Shown: one piece after another, positions 53,997 to 64,000 of the stretch
How positions within the stretch are numbered: position 1 is the first letter of the stretch
Layout: each line of letters begins with the position of its first letter
From: Perognathus longimembris pacificus
Lineage: Eukaryota; Chordata; Mammalia; Rodentia; Heteromyidae
Direction of reading: 5' to 3'
Assembly: GCF_023159225.1 (NCBI RefSeq)
Contig: NC_063168.1
Location: 57,577,398-57,641,397 of the forward strand
Length of the DNA stretch: 64,000 bases
Notes under the pieces: generated by a model
Told to the model about the DNA's origin: nothing
The model's input: the letters and a program-made list of their open reading frames with translations, nothing else
Database searches by the model: none
Made by a program: the position numbers and the translations under genes

Positions 53997-54271
53997 ACTA
54001 ATGGGGCTCTTGTTAAGCAAACAAGAAGGATGGAAATGTGAATTGCCTATAGTTAGCCAATGATTACAATAATAATGCTATGACTGTCATAAAAATATCT
54101 CTGAGAACAGAGAATCTGATCAAGGCAGAAGATAAGAGGATGGGTTATTTACAAAGGAGACAAGGTGGGACTTGCAATCCAACCCTATAAAGGCCTTCAT
54201 GTATTTACTCAGCAGCCACTTTTGCTTTTTCTGAGTCAAAGTTGTGTTTAGTATTATTTTGTTTCATTTGT

Positions 54272-54274
<3 letters not shown>

Positions 54275-54315
<41 letters not shown>
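54275..54315. repeat. (GT)n microsatellite
   Basis: About 20 GT units, continuing into GCATGCACGCGTGCAC. Confidence 0.93.
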
Positions 54316-54316
<1 letters not shown>

Positions 54317-54327
54317 ATGCACGCGTG

Positions 54328-54557
54328 CACTGGTAAGGGGACTTTAACTCTGGACCTGGGTGCTGTTCCTTAGCTTTTTTGCTCAAGGGTAGTACTCTTA
54401 TCACTTAAGCTATGCCTTTACTTCTGGATTTCTTGCTGGTTAATTGGAGGCAAAGGTCTCTTGGCTTTGACTGCTGAGCTCATCTCTGAACCACAATTCT
54501 CAGATCCCAGTCTCCTGAGTAGCTAGGATTACAAGTGTGAGCCACCTGTGCCCAGCT
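54328..54557 (-). mobile_element. Composite B1 + tRNA-like SINE
   Basis: Reverse tail (GACCTGGGTGCTGTTCCTTA, CTTATCACTTAAGC), linker GGTTAATTGGAGGCAAAG, then B1 head (CTCCTGAGTAGCTAGGATTA). Confidence 0.85.
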
Positions 54558-54752
54558 TGATTTTATTGTTTATGATTCCTCATATTGTTACATCAAACTT
54601 AATTTCCCTAGTCAGAATTTTAAGAAGTTATTTTCTCTTAGTTTTTTCTAAAATTTATTTGTGATTTAAGAACTTTTAGCTTTGGCTTTTTGGTCAATGT
54701 ATTTTTGTATGAAGTTGTAAGGTAACAATCTTTTAAAAAATATTTCTAGAAT

Positions 54753-54905
54753 TATTTTCAGCACCATGGATTGAGCTCATGGCACTTTACTACTTGGGCC
54801 ACATCCGTGGCCCTTTGCTTTTATTTTGTTTTTGAGATGGAGTCTCAGGCTTGCCTCAAACTTGAAATCCTCCAGGCTCTGCCTCTTGAGTAGCTGAGAA
54901 AAAGG
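54753..54905 (-). mobile_element. Older SINE remnant (tRNA-like + B1-like)
   Basis: Reverse AGCACCATGGATTGAGCTCA, then GAGATGGAGTCTCAGGCTTG and CTCTTGAGTAGCTGAG. Confidence 0.55.
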
Positions 54906-55329
54906 CATGGGGCTATAGAATCCAACTTCTGTATTCTTTATCCAGTTTCTCTTGATTTGTCAAATCTTCTTAAAGATAACATATTATAAATTATCACATA
55001 AGAGTTGTCTCTTTAGAGTTGTCTACTTCAGAGTTTTCTCTTTCATTTCAGTGAGTTCTTTTCTAATATTAGTAACACATTATTTAAATTACTTTATAAT
55101 ACTGCAACTGTATTACAAACCACTCTTTTTAATTGATATATTTACAGTTTTTCTCAGTCTCACTTTCTTCCTGTTATTGTCTTCCTATTTATTCTTCTCT
55201 CTATCTCAGTTTTTCACTTTTCTAATTAAAAAGTAATTATGAAAATTTGCAGTAATTTTGCTTCATTCTGTTTTCTATGCACATATGTCTACTTACCATC
55301 TGTTCTTTTCTCCCAATTGACATCATGCA

Positions 55330-55735
55330 ATGAAGATTTTCACATATCCTGGAAAAATATTCAAACAATTAATTTGGAATGAATACTAATATTCAACTAT
55401 GGAATTTCCTTGACTTAATGAACGTATGAAATGATACACATAAAAATAACTTTTAAAATTATTCCCGAGAATAATTTTTTAAAAACCTCTCCTTTAAAGA
55501 GTTACATATTCAGTCCCTAGGCTTACCATTGGAAGATGAACATTTTTGTACATAAACTTTCATACAAGGTTTTACTTGCTAGTATATATTTTATAAATGA
55601 AATTACTGGGAACCTTATTTGTACTTTTGATGCTACCAAATTACTTTCCATGTAAGTGTATCAATTTATAGCCTTACCACAATCACATCAGAGTTTCTAG
55701 GATGTCCCTTGCCAACACTGTTATAGTTAAAAGTT
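55330..55735 (-). mobile_element. Ancient L1 3' end fragment
   Basis: The 3' part matches the reverse sequence of old L1 3' ends: ATGAAATTACTGGGAACC, CCAAATTACTTTCCATGTAAG, and CCTTGCCAACACTG. The left limit is uncertain. Confidence 0.55.
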
Positions 55736-55741
55736 ATTTTT

Positions 55742-55935
55742 AGCTGGGCACAGAGGTAAAAACATTTAATCCCAGAACATAGGAAGTGGAGCAGGAGGAT
55801 CAAAGGTTTTGGACAAGCCTGAGTAACAAAATAAGAGCCAATCTCAAAAACTCAAGGGCTGGTGTTTAGTGTTAGAGAGCTTGCTTACTATGCTCAAGGC
55901 CCTAAGTTTGATCCCCAGTACTATTAAAAAAATTT
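55742..55935 (+). mobile_element. Old B1 + ID-like dimeric SINE
   Basis: B1-like head (AGCTGGGCACAGAGGTA, then AGCAGGAGGATCAAAGG), then an ID-like half (GGGCTGGTGTTTAGTGTTAG, GTTTGATCCCCAGTACTA). The tail type differs from the Geo-like composites. Confidence 0.7.
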
Positions 55936-56394
55936 TTACACATAAATAATAAATATGTAAATATGTATGTGTGTATACATATATGTGCATATATGTTTTA
56001 AATACTTGAATTTCATAAAAATATTAAACTTCATAATCAGAAAGCTCATTTAAAATACTCACCAATGTGGGAAATTTATAATATGCATTTGTCTACTAAT
56101 CATTATGGATTTCTCTCATTATCTTCTTCTTACCTATTTTTCTAAACATATTTACTGTTTACCTTACTGTCTTGAAGAGCCTTTTATTTTTACAGTACTG
56201 CTATTAATCATTCTGCATCTAATCTAAGTTAATTATAAATAAATTTTGCCAATTATTTTCTCTTTGTCTCTTCTCTCCCCCTCAAAACAAGATCATTAGA
56301 ATGTTTAAATCGGAATCTCATTAGAACTATAAATGAACTGCAGTAGTGACATCTTTAACACTTAATCTTTCTACTTGAAAAATGATTGAGACAA

Positions 56395-56480
56395 AAGGAG
56401 CGGAAGGCATGTCCTGGTAGAGTCCCTGCCTAGCAAGTGCAAGTTCTTGGGTTCAAACCTCAGTACCTTAAAAAACAAAG
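56395..56480 (+). mobile_element. tRNA-derived SINE fragment
   Basis: GTCCTGGTAGAGTCCCTGCC (A-box-like) and GGGTTCAAACCTCAGTACC (B-box-like), then an A-rich tail. Confidence 0.6.
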
Positions 56481-56567
56481 ATGAGATTTACTGGCTGCAA
56501 ATTCAGTGAGCATCAGCACTGAGATGTAGTTGCCAAAATGAGGCCTATGCTTCCTGTTATCTTCATC

Positions 56568-56840
56568 AACCTGGGATTCTGTAACAAAGTAACATGGACT
56601 GGGAGTATCATAAGCAGAAGTTGATCTTTCACAGCCCCAGAGGCTGGAGAGGTGGGCACCAGTGAGGTAGGTTTGGGTAAGGGCCCTCTTTTGGGTTGCA
56701 CACTGACAACATCTAGCCTCCTATGGTAGAAAGTTGCCGGGACACCAGTCCATTTCTAAGGGCTTCCTCCACTTTCGCCATCTGTTCATCTCCCAAAGGC
56801 CTCACTTGTCTTGTTGGAAAAATCATACCACTGTTATTTC
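56568..56840 (+). repeat. Ancient interspersed repeat, family not named
   Basis: TTCTGTAACAAAGTAACATGG, then TTTCACAGCCCCAGAGGCTGG. Related to copies near 4.35 and 52.06 kb. Confidence 0.5.
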
Positions 56841-57435
56841 CCAGGAGTTAAAATTCCTTTCTCCAAACTATCAGTAAGCACCAAATCCATCACTAAGGAA
56901 TAATCGTATTATTTTAACAAAATGTGTGGAGTGTTTATTACAGACTAGCCTCTGAGTGAGATATTTGATACTTATTATAAAATGAGGGACTAAATTTATT
57001 CCACAAATCATACCAAGTGTCTTTTGTTCCCATTTTGTAAATGGTAACACTGGGGCCGTCAGAGGTAAGGTTATGGCATGAGGCTATCCAGTCAACAAGA
57101 AACAATGTAGGGGGTTCATGTCTAGGTTTCCTAGTAGTAAGCTTTCACTGAGGTGTCACAGAGAGGACAGGTTTCAAGGTGAAGCACCATGTGCTGACAG
57201 TAACTTGAACAAGTAACGTTTTCAAACTTGCTTCCCTCATTCCTGAAAGCTCCCAGACTTAAGCACTTGTCAGACAATATAATTTTTGAGTTAAAGGGAT
57301 GTTTGATCTTTTATGCTTTAAGAGGCACAGGCAATCTTTTCCACAGAAGTTCAGAAAGAAGACATCTCAACTTAAATTGCTGTTATGTTCCTGTTGAAAA
57401 TCTGAGTTTACACAGTGGTTTCAAAACATTGGACT

Positions 57436-57658
57436 GGGGCTGGGGATATGGCCTAGTGGCAAGAGTGCTTGCCTCATATACATGAAACCCTGGGTTCAAT
57501 TCCCCGGCACCACATATACAGAAAATGGCCAGAAGGGGCGCTGTGGCTCAAGTGGTAGAGTACTAGCCTTGAGCACAAAGAAGCCAGGGACAGTGCTCAG
57601 GCCCTGAGTCCAAGCTCCAGGACTGGCAAAACAACAACAACAACAAAACAAAATGACC
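57436..57658 (+). mobile_element. IDL-Geo SINE, full length
   Basis: Complete left (GGGGCTGGGGATATGGCCTA ... TTCAATTCCCCGGCACCAC) and right Geo (GCGCTGTGGCTCAAGTGG ... CCAGGACTGGC) monomers with a CAACAA-type tail. TSD TCAAAACAT(T/C)GGACT at 57421-57435 and 57659-57673. Confidence 0.95.
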
Positions 57659-58519
57659 TCAAAACATCGGACTATTTTCTGGATATAGAGGAACCCTTTG
57701 TATTCAAAGGCAAGCTTTTAGGTAGCCACTTGATATGGGTACTCAGGTGAAGACTTTCTTTGCCTGGTAGACCCAGGCTATGTGTGGTAATCCTGGCATC
57801 TTGGTTGAACTCATCATGGTGGCCAGAAGGCTGTGGATGTCAGAATTCCCTGAACCTCAATCCTTGACTCTTCTGGACATCAGGCTCTTCTATGTCCACT
57901 CAATCCTGCACCCTTGGAATTCCTCATGAGTCATTTAGGAATGGGGCTTCTTTCCTAACTGAACCTCCACTGGCAGGAAGCAAATCCTGCCTCCACCTCA
58001 CCAAGGCAAAACAAACTTGGCCTCTCTCCATTGCAGTCAATCTTCCCTGCCATAGGCACCGTAATGACAAATAAACTTACTGCTGGGAAAGATAGGCCCA
58101 GCCATAAGTCAAAAAGAAAATAAGAAATAATAAATGAACTAAAGAAGACAGGAAAACAGAGGCAAAACTGTGAGATTCTGGGGGATGTGTGTGCACAAGA
58201 TCTCAGGAATAGGAAGAACACTAGCTAGACATGAGTTCTTTAGGAGTGCATTGATTTGGATTTGACAATGCCAACTTTACAATTAAGAATAGAGATAAAA
58301 AATAAGGGATGAGACTTCAGAGAAAAAAAATCTTTTAATCTTGGAATCAGACTAGAAGCTACAAAGGAATTGAAAACAAAAACAAAAGATACCACTGCAA
58401 GGCCTTTTCTGTTTTCTCTCCTGACAGCCTTTCTTGGGAGTAATGCCTTATAATTGTGTGATTTCCAGGCTTATTGTTCTGAAGGGAACTCTCTGGGTCA
58501 CTGATTGCTCCATAAGGAA

Positions 58520-58727
58520 GTGTTTGTGTGTGTAAGTGTGTGTGTGTAAGTGTGTGTGTGTGTAACTCAGGACCTTATACTTGCTGGTGAAGTGCTCTAC
58601 CACTTAAGCCACACCTTTTTTTATTGAGTTTATTTTTCAGAAAAGTCTTATATGCTAGCCTTAAACCCCAATATTCCTTTCTCTATCTCTCATGTAGCTG
58701 GTATTACAGGCATGAGCCTTAGTGCTA
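58520..58727 (-). mobile_element. Old composite SINE with (GT)n start
   Basis: A GT-rich tract (58520-58563), then reverse tail (GTGCTCTACCACTTAAGCC) and B1-like head (CTCATGTAGCTGGTATTACAG). Confidence 0.65.
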
Positions 58728-60068
58728 ATTTTATTTCTTAATTAAATCATTGGGCCTTTAAAACCAAACTATTATTAGTTATGAGTGTCTTTTTCATGAA
58801 TTGAATGATCAATTACTTTCCTATAGTCATGGGAGATAGCATGTTAGAAAGGGCCCTAGTGCTGGATGCACTAGCTATCTACCTAACTGAACTGTTAAGT
58901 GTCCCTTATCTATAAGTGTGTCCCAGACACTTTCCTGGTATGACCCCAGGGGCTATAGAAACCTGCTCCCCTGGATCACATCCGATGAGAGAAGGGAGAG
59001 GAGAGGAGGTAATAACCCAAATGGGGTGCCTCTGCTGCTATTTAACCACTGTCCATCCAAGATTTAGAAACCAATCTAGTTCATGACTGTGTAAGTAGAT
59101 AAAGTCCAACTTATATTCTGTAGGACATTGAGAGTTTGTTCTGATAACTTCGTTCTCTGATTTCCTAGGATGATGTGGAGAATAGCACTCCACTCAGGGC
59201 TATTTGTCTAGTACTGAGTTTGCTACAAGACAAAGGCCAGGCTTACCTCTCTCATCTCTCTAGGAACCCAGCCGTGCTCTGCGTCCAGGCCACCATAGCT
59301 GATTTGGTCCCTATCTGATGTTGTCTTCCTGTCTACCCCAACCTTAGCCTTGGTGTATTTCTGCATCTTCTTGCCCTCATCTTCCTCAGATGCTCAGATG
59401 CTGGTGTTTTTCACCTGTTGCCTGCCTTTCCTCCTTCAGCACTCTCAATGCTGCCCAGGACATGTTTCCTGAGTGGGGCATACTGACTCAGTTTAAGATC
59501 ACTCTGGTTATCAATATCCTAGAAATTCTAATTAGCTCCCTGATAATTTAGGAACAATGTTTATTCCCTTCCCCTAGTCCCATTGAGAAAAGAGCTCATT
59601 TGTTTTTATTTCCAAACCTCACAAATAATTTCTAAAAGCATATTTTCCTATGACATTTTGAAAATATTTGACTATGTTGGAATTAATAACTTTGGAACCT
59701 TAGCGATGACTTTTAATTTATAAGATAGCCCACAAAGCCTCTTTTTATTATCTTGGTTTTTAGATAGATTCCTAATGCTTGAAAGGTATATAAGAAACCA
59801 TCTATTTTTCTTTTCATTCTTCTGAATTTATTATTATCCTTCTTCCCACCCATAAATCAAAGCCCTTTTCTTTTCCTTGTTGGATTTGGGATTTGAGAAG
59901 TTATAAGCAAGTGAACCCAAATCAAGAGGGAAAAAAAAACACCAAGGAGCTATACATACTGCCGGTTGATTGTCTGATGTGTGGGTACAGTGCAGTTCAT
60001 CAGCCTTAAGTCCTGTGCAACAACCCTTCCTGAGCAATTTTCTCATTTTACTCTTATTACTGCAAAAA
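58728..60068. other. Upstream flank, nothing recognised
   Basis: No exon or named repeat recognised. Confidence 0.5.
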
Positions 60069-60070
60069 GT

Positions 60071-60134
<64 letters not shown>
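60069..60134. repeat. Compound (GT)n(GA)n microsatellite
   Basis: About 13 GT units joined directly to about 20 GA units. Confidence 0.95.
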
Positions 60135-60137
<3 letters not shown>

Positions 60138-60386
60138 GATGTTTGTACTTACCCAAAAGTGTGTCAGTAGTTTTTCCCACTTATAGTTATATTGGAAAAA
60201 TACAATTTTTCTTGATTTTTGCATACCAGTTTAATAAGTGACTGGTGTGAGCAAGAATGAGTACTTTTGAGCAGTTATTCTTTTCTACACCTGAATTCCT
60301 TTGTTCATTCTTCAACTAGACCTTTTAAAAAAATGTCACTTCACTGTTTGAAATTCCAACAATAGTGCTTTGACTTGGATAAGGAG

Positions 60387-60389
<3 letters not shown>

Positions 60390-60441
<52 letters not shown>

Positions 60442-60454
60442 CGCGTGTGTGTGT
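60390..60454. repeat. (GT)n(GC)n(GT)n alternating tract
   Basis: Sixty-five bases of strict purine-pyrimidine alternation with a CG core at about 60433-60445. Confidence 0.95.
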
Positions 60455-61214
60455 TTAAAGCAAATTTGTGCTAAGGATTAGGACGTGTGAACTTTTCACA
60501 CATTCTTGAGAACTGGTTCATCAGATTGCTTCCCAGTGCCACAAAAGGATGTGGTTTTGAACAGGAGGAGCAGGAAGGAAATACTTTGGAGCACATACTT
60601 TTGTTGGTGGAAGGCAGCTTATTCAGGACACTACAAGCTTCTTAGAGTAGAGGACCAGGCACAGGAAATCAGAGGTTAGAGGGCACCACAAACAGATTTC
60701 ACCTCCTTTGAATGCCTGTTTAAGGGTGATTCCAAACAGAAGCATAGATGCCATTACATCTAGTGTCATCTATAGGCCTAACTGGGTAAGGGTATTTTTG
60801 ACTTTCTAGAATTAGTGGACAGCTTGAGTACCAGCCATTGAACATAGTGTGATGTTTCAGACATTGAACTCTTAGAGGGGCCCCCTGCTCTTCACTCCAT
60901 AGTAAAGAGTGAAGTCCTCTAAGTGTGTGAGCCCAACTACTGGAATGTGTCTTCTGAAGGGTAGAAGTTCTGTCTTATTCTTCCTGTATCCCTTCCATCT
61001 ACAGCAATACCTGGCCAGGGAAGCCACTCAATAACGTCTTGTTTAAACAAATTTAATCTACCACTTTTCAAATTCCCTTGTAAATCTCTCTCCTGACCAT
61101 CAAAACAATCAATAGGAAAAGAATACAATTGATTTAACTATTAGTGGAATAATTGGTTTGGTGATAAATCGCTTCACCTCTGCAGTAACCACTAAGCTGA
61201 TTTCTAACACATAG

Positions 61215-61560
61215 ATTGGTTTTGTCATTTTTGAAAGTTGTGTAAATGTAATAATGGTTTCTGTGTCCAGATTTTGTCACTTAGTATTGTGTTTGTGACT
61301 CCCACTGGCCCTCAGCCTGTAGTTCTTGTTTGTTCATTCTCAGTGATATATGTTGTTATTCTATTATGTGGTGTATCTCAATATTATTTACCCACAATCA
61401 TGGGCATTGGAGTGGCTTTCAGTTGGGATCTATTTGGACTAGTTATGAGTATTCTACATGTCTTTTTGTGCAAAAATCTAAACATTTGTCAGGCAATACT
61501 CAGGAATGGAATTATTGTGTCACAGGGTGTTATGTATATGATTAAATTTAGTATTTGTTA
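61215..61560 (-). mobile_element. Ancient L1 3' end fragment
   Basis: Ordered match to reverse sequence of old L1 3' ends: AAAGTTGTGTAAATGTAATAA, TGTGTCCAGATTTTGTCACTT, GGGCATTGGAGTGGCTTTCAG and AGGAATGGAATTATTGTGTC. Confidence 0.7.
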
Positions 61561-61699
61561 GCAATCTCTTTTCCTAAGACATATTTCTGGTTGATGTAAG
61601 TTTTCTAGTTTTCAGATTTCTAGCTGCATTTCTAGAAATTTGGAGAAACAGAATTCCAGGCTAGGATGAAAGGCATGGTGTTAGCCCATAACTGAGTTT

Positions 61700-61712
61700 C
61701 AGAGAGAGAGAA

Positions 61713-61771
<59 letters not shown>
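61700..61771. repeat. (GA)n microsatellite
   Basis: About 30 AG units with minor interruptions near the start. Confidence 0.95.
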
Positions 61772-61773
<2 letters not shown>

Positions 61774-63707
61774 TCCTTTTTGCACTTCACAAGCTTAAGC
61801 TGAGGGTATGTCAGATTCAGGATGTTTTCTTCATGGTGGCTCCTTTTACATCAGGCCCCCAGGCATCACAGGAACTCACAAATCCCTTCAGTATCTTTGC
61901 TGAGTGGTAGTGGGGTGACTCTACTGTGAAGAGAAGATGAGTGATCAGAGGAGATTTTGAGGAGATGGGAAATTGTGCTGAGCCTTGAAGGATAAGTGTG
62001 ATGCAAGGCAGAGAGTAAATTCTTTCTTGCTTAAATGTGTTTTCTGTCTAAATGTTTTGGCAAAGCAGAAGGGATGGGTATGTTTAAGCTGTTTACACCA
62101 ATGGCCTGGCTAAATGGACTATAGGCCATGAACTGCTGTGGTTCTGAGGACAATGATGTAAAAGGCCAGTCAGGTGAAAGATGATGGATTAGGATGATGA
62201 ATCTGGTTAGGGTGGGAAGAAAAGTGACGTGTGTCTGAGCACTTAATGAAGCTCAAATACTGTGACTCATCTAAGGTGTACATACTCCTACAAAGACATA
62301 GGAGAAACAAATTGACATCTGTATTTAATTTTTTTTCTATCCAAATGTGCTTTCAAATTATTCAAAAAGGTGGAAAACAAAGGGTTGCCACTTATGGTTA
62401 GGGAGGTGATAGAGGATCAAGAGCAATTAAGGACTGTGAACTCTATGCTGTTATCTCAAGAGAGAAAAGTGTCAGACATGAGCAGGCTGGCAGAAAATAG
62501 ACACCTACTGAAGAGATACCTAGGGCCTCACCCTAGGTGGGCAGAGGAAGCAGAGATCTACTGGAAGGAAGTTGGAGGGAGGGGAGGAGTCTTTTCTCTG
62601 GGGTGGGCCACAGTGTGGTGAGTGGTCATCATTTCTTTCTAGCCTGTTATTTTGTCCTGCAACAAATGATGTCAGAGTCTAGCTTCCACACAGGCTGAAT
62701 AGGTGCTACTATGTTCTGAGAGCTGATTCTATAACCTGATACTTCAAGGTGCACACTACACTCCGAGTGTCTGGAAGTATGATTTGGCTTTGTGTAGTAC
62801 CTGTAAATCAGAGGATCGATGGGGCACTGGAAGGTGGCAGGAAGTTCAAGCGTGGAATTCTTAAATCTCTCCTGAGGCAGGCAGTATGCCCCTAGGTACT
62901 CACTTCCAACTCCATCACCAGTAAAATGCTTTCCTGCCTCCTCTGGGCTTTATCAGCTGGTAACATGCATGTTCCCTTTGGAGACTTCTTTAAGACTGAA
63001 GGTGGTTTTACTTCCTTGGGTTCTTTTCCCTGGACTCCTTATTTCCCCCAAACAACCCCAGGCCAAGCCTAGAGGGTGAAGGAGGCTCTCACTTGCCATC
63101 AGTTCTCAGAGATGTGGTCAGAACACCAGGAAGGCAGGCAATGTGATGAACAGTTCACCAAACCATTTCAATGCCTTCATCTTACTTCAGCTTCACAGTA
63201 GGAGGGAAAGGAGGAGGTAGGTTTTATTTCTTTTTAAATTATATACATGAGGAAACATCCAGGAATTTAATCAGTCAGCTGGTCAACATTCATTTATCCA
63301 GCTTGCCCATGCTGGTTCCCATGTACTCAGAAAAAAAATGATACTGTTTTTTTTTTCAAGAGCTCAGATCAAGCCACATTTGTCAGTTCCTGAAAGGCAA
63401 GTGTCTGCTCTAATCAATGAAAAACTGAGTTGGGGGTCTTCTGTTAGAAGCTCAATCTAAAGGCAATACAGATGTCTAAATAGGAAAAATAATTAAGGGC
63501 TTTCAAATAATTGATTTTTATACTGTCGTTTCCCAGGGTATTACCAGGTCTTGACATGCACATAGAAATGTGGATTTTTCCAGTTCATAACAAGTAACCA
63601 CAGAGCTACCTGAAGACTGCCCATGAGTGAGCTATGTCATCCCAGCTGAAACCAAACCTTCACTAAGAGAAATAGCAGGCTGTATCTTCAAGTGTTTTAT
63701 GAATGTT
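61772..63707. other. Upstream flank, nothing recognised
   Basis: Unique-looking sequence without a recognised exon or repeat family. Confidence 0.5.
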
Positions 63708-63723
63708 TAAAATCTATAAAAAG

Positions 63724-63891
63724 GGGGCTGGGAATATGGCCCAGTGGCAAGAGTGCTCGCCTCACATACATGAAGCCCTGGGTTCGATTCCCCAGCACCA
63801 CATATATAGAAAATGGCCAGAAGTGGTGCTGTGGCTCGGGGACAGTGCTCAGGCCCTGAGTCCAAGGCCCAGGACTGGCAAAAAAAAAAAG
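63724..63891 (+). mobile_element. IDL-Geo SINE with shortened Geo half
   Basis: Intact ID-like half (TTCGATTCCCCAGCACCAC keeps a perfect B box). The Geo half lacks about 40 nt between GCTGTGGCTC and GGGGACAGTGC. Perfect 16-bp duplication TAAAATCTATAAAAAG at 63708-63723 and 63892-63907. Confidence 0.95.
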
Positions 63892-64000
63892 TAAAATCTA
63901 TAAAAAGTCAAGGAATGTATAAGAGAATTCTATAAATCCCTAGTGATGAAATTCACTGAATTTTTGTGGTTGTTTATCCTGTGCATTCTTGCCTGGAAAT

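Noticed and set aside
48250..64000. CAPN14 exons expected by human synteny
   Set aside because: I could not find a calpain catalytic or C2-like motif by eye. Small exons could be missed; a protein-to-genome search would settle it.

Overview
The window is mammalian nuclear DNA with one protein-coding gene that I can support, EHD3 (EH-domain-containing protein 3), complete on the minus strand. Repeats point to a rodent of the superfamily Geomyoidea (kangaroo rats, pocket mice, pocket gophers). The commonest repeat is a dimeric SINE with a tRNA-Ala/ID-like left half and a right half that matches, from memory, the IDL-Geo family described as restricted to that group. No bacterial features, CRISPR array or operon is present.

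Layout: 1-17.2 kb is intergenic sequence downstream of EHD3, with SINEs, an L1 tail, microsatellites and a long polypyrimidine tract. The inferred EHD3 3' UTR is about 17.23-18.87 kb. The six coding exons lie at 18.87-47.70 kb. All introns have GT-AG ends, and the coding sequence sums to 1,608 nt, or 535 codons plus stop, the usual EHD3 length. A CpG island at about 47.4-48.25 kb covers exon 1 and the presumed promoter. From 48.3 to 64 kb is upstream flank with SINEs, L1 fragments, ancient repeats and simple repeats. I recognise no exon of a neighbouring gene. In human, from memory, XDH and CAPN14 flank EHD3, and neither is visible here.

EHD3 encodes a dynamin-like ATPase of the endocytic recycling system: N-terminal segment, ATP-binding G domain, helical membrane-binding region, and C-terminal EH domain that binds NPF motifs. 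All key motifs are intact.

The observations most worth following are: a 48-nt candidate exon in intron 1 with a good branch point and acceptor that would put a stop in the EHD3 frame; a 9-codon upstream ORF with a strong Kozak context; a head-to-head 56-codon ORF and splice donor in the CpG island; a recurrent 7SL(B1)-plus-tRNA-like composite SINE whose tail looks like the source of the Geo half of IDL-Geo; a perfect 22-bp hairpin inside a SINE that looks like a template-switch mutation; a twin-primed (inverted) L1; and an inverted SINE pair in intron 1.
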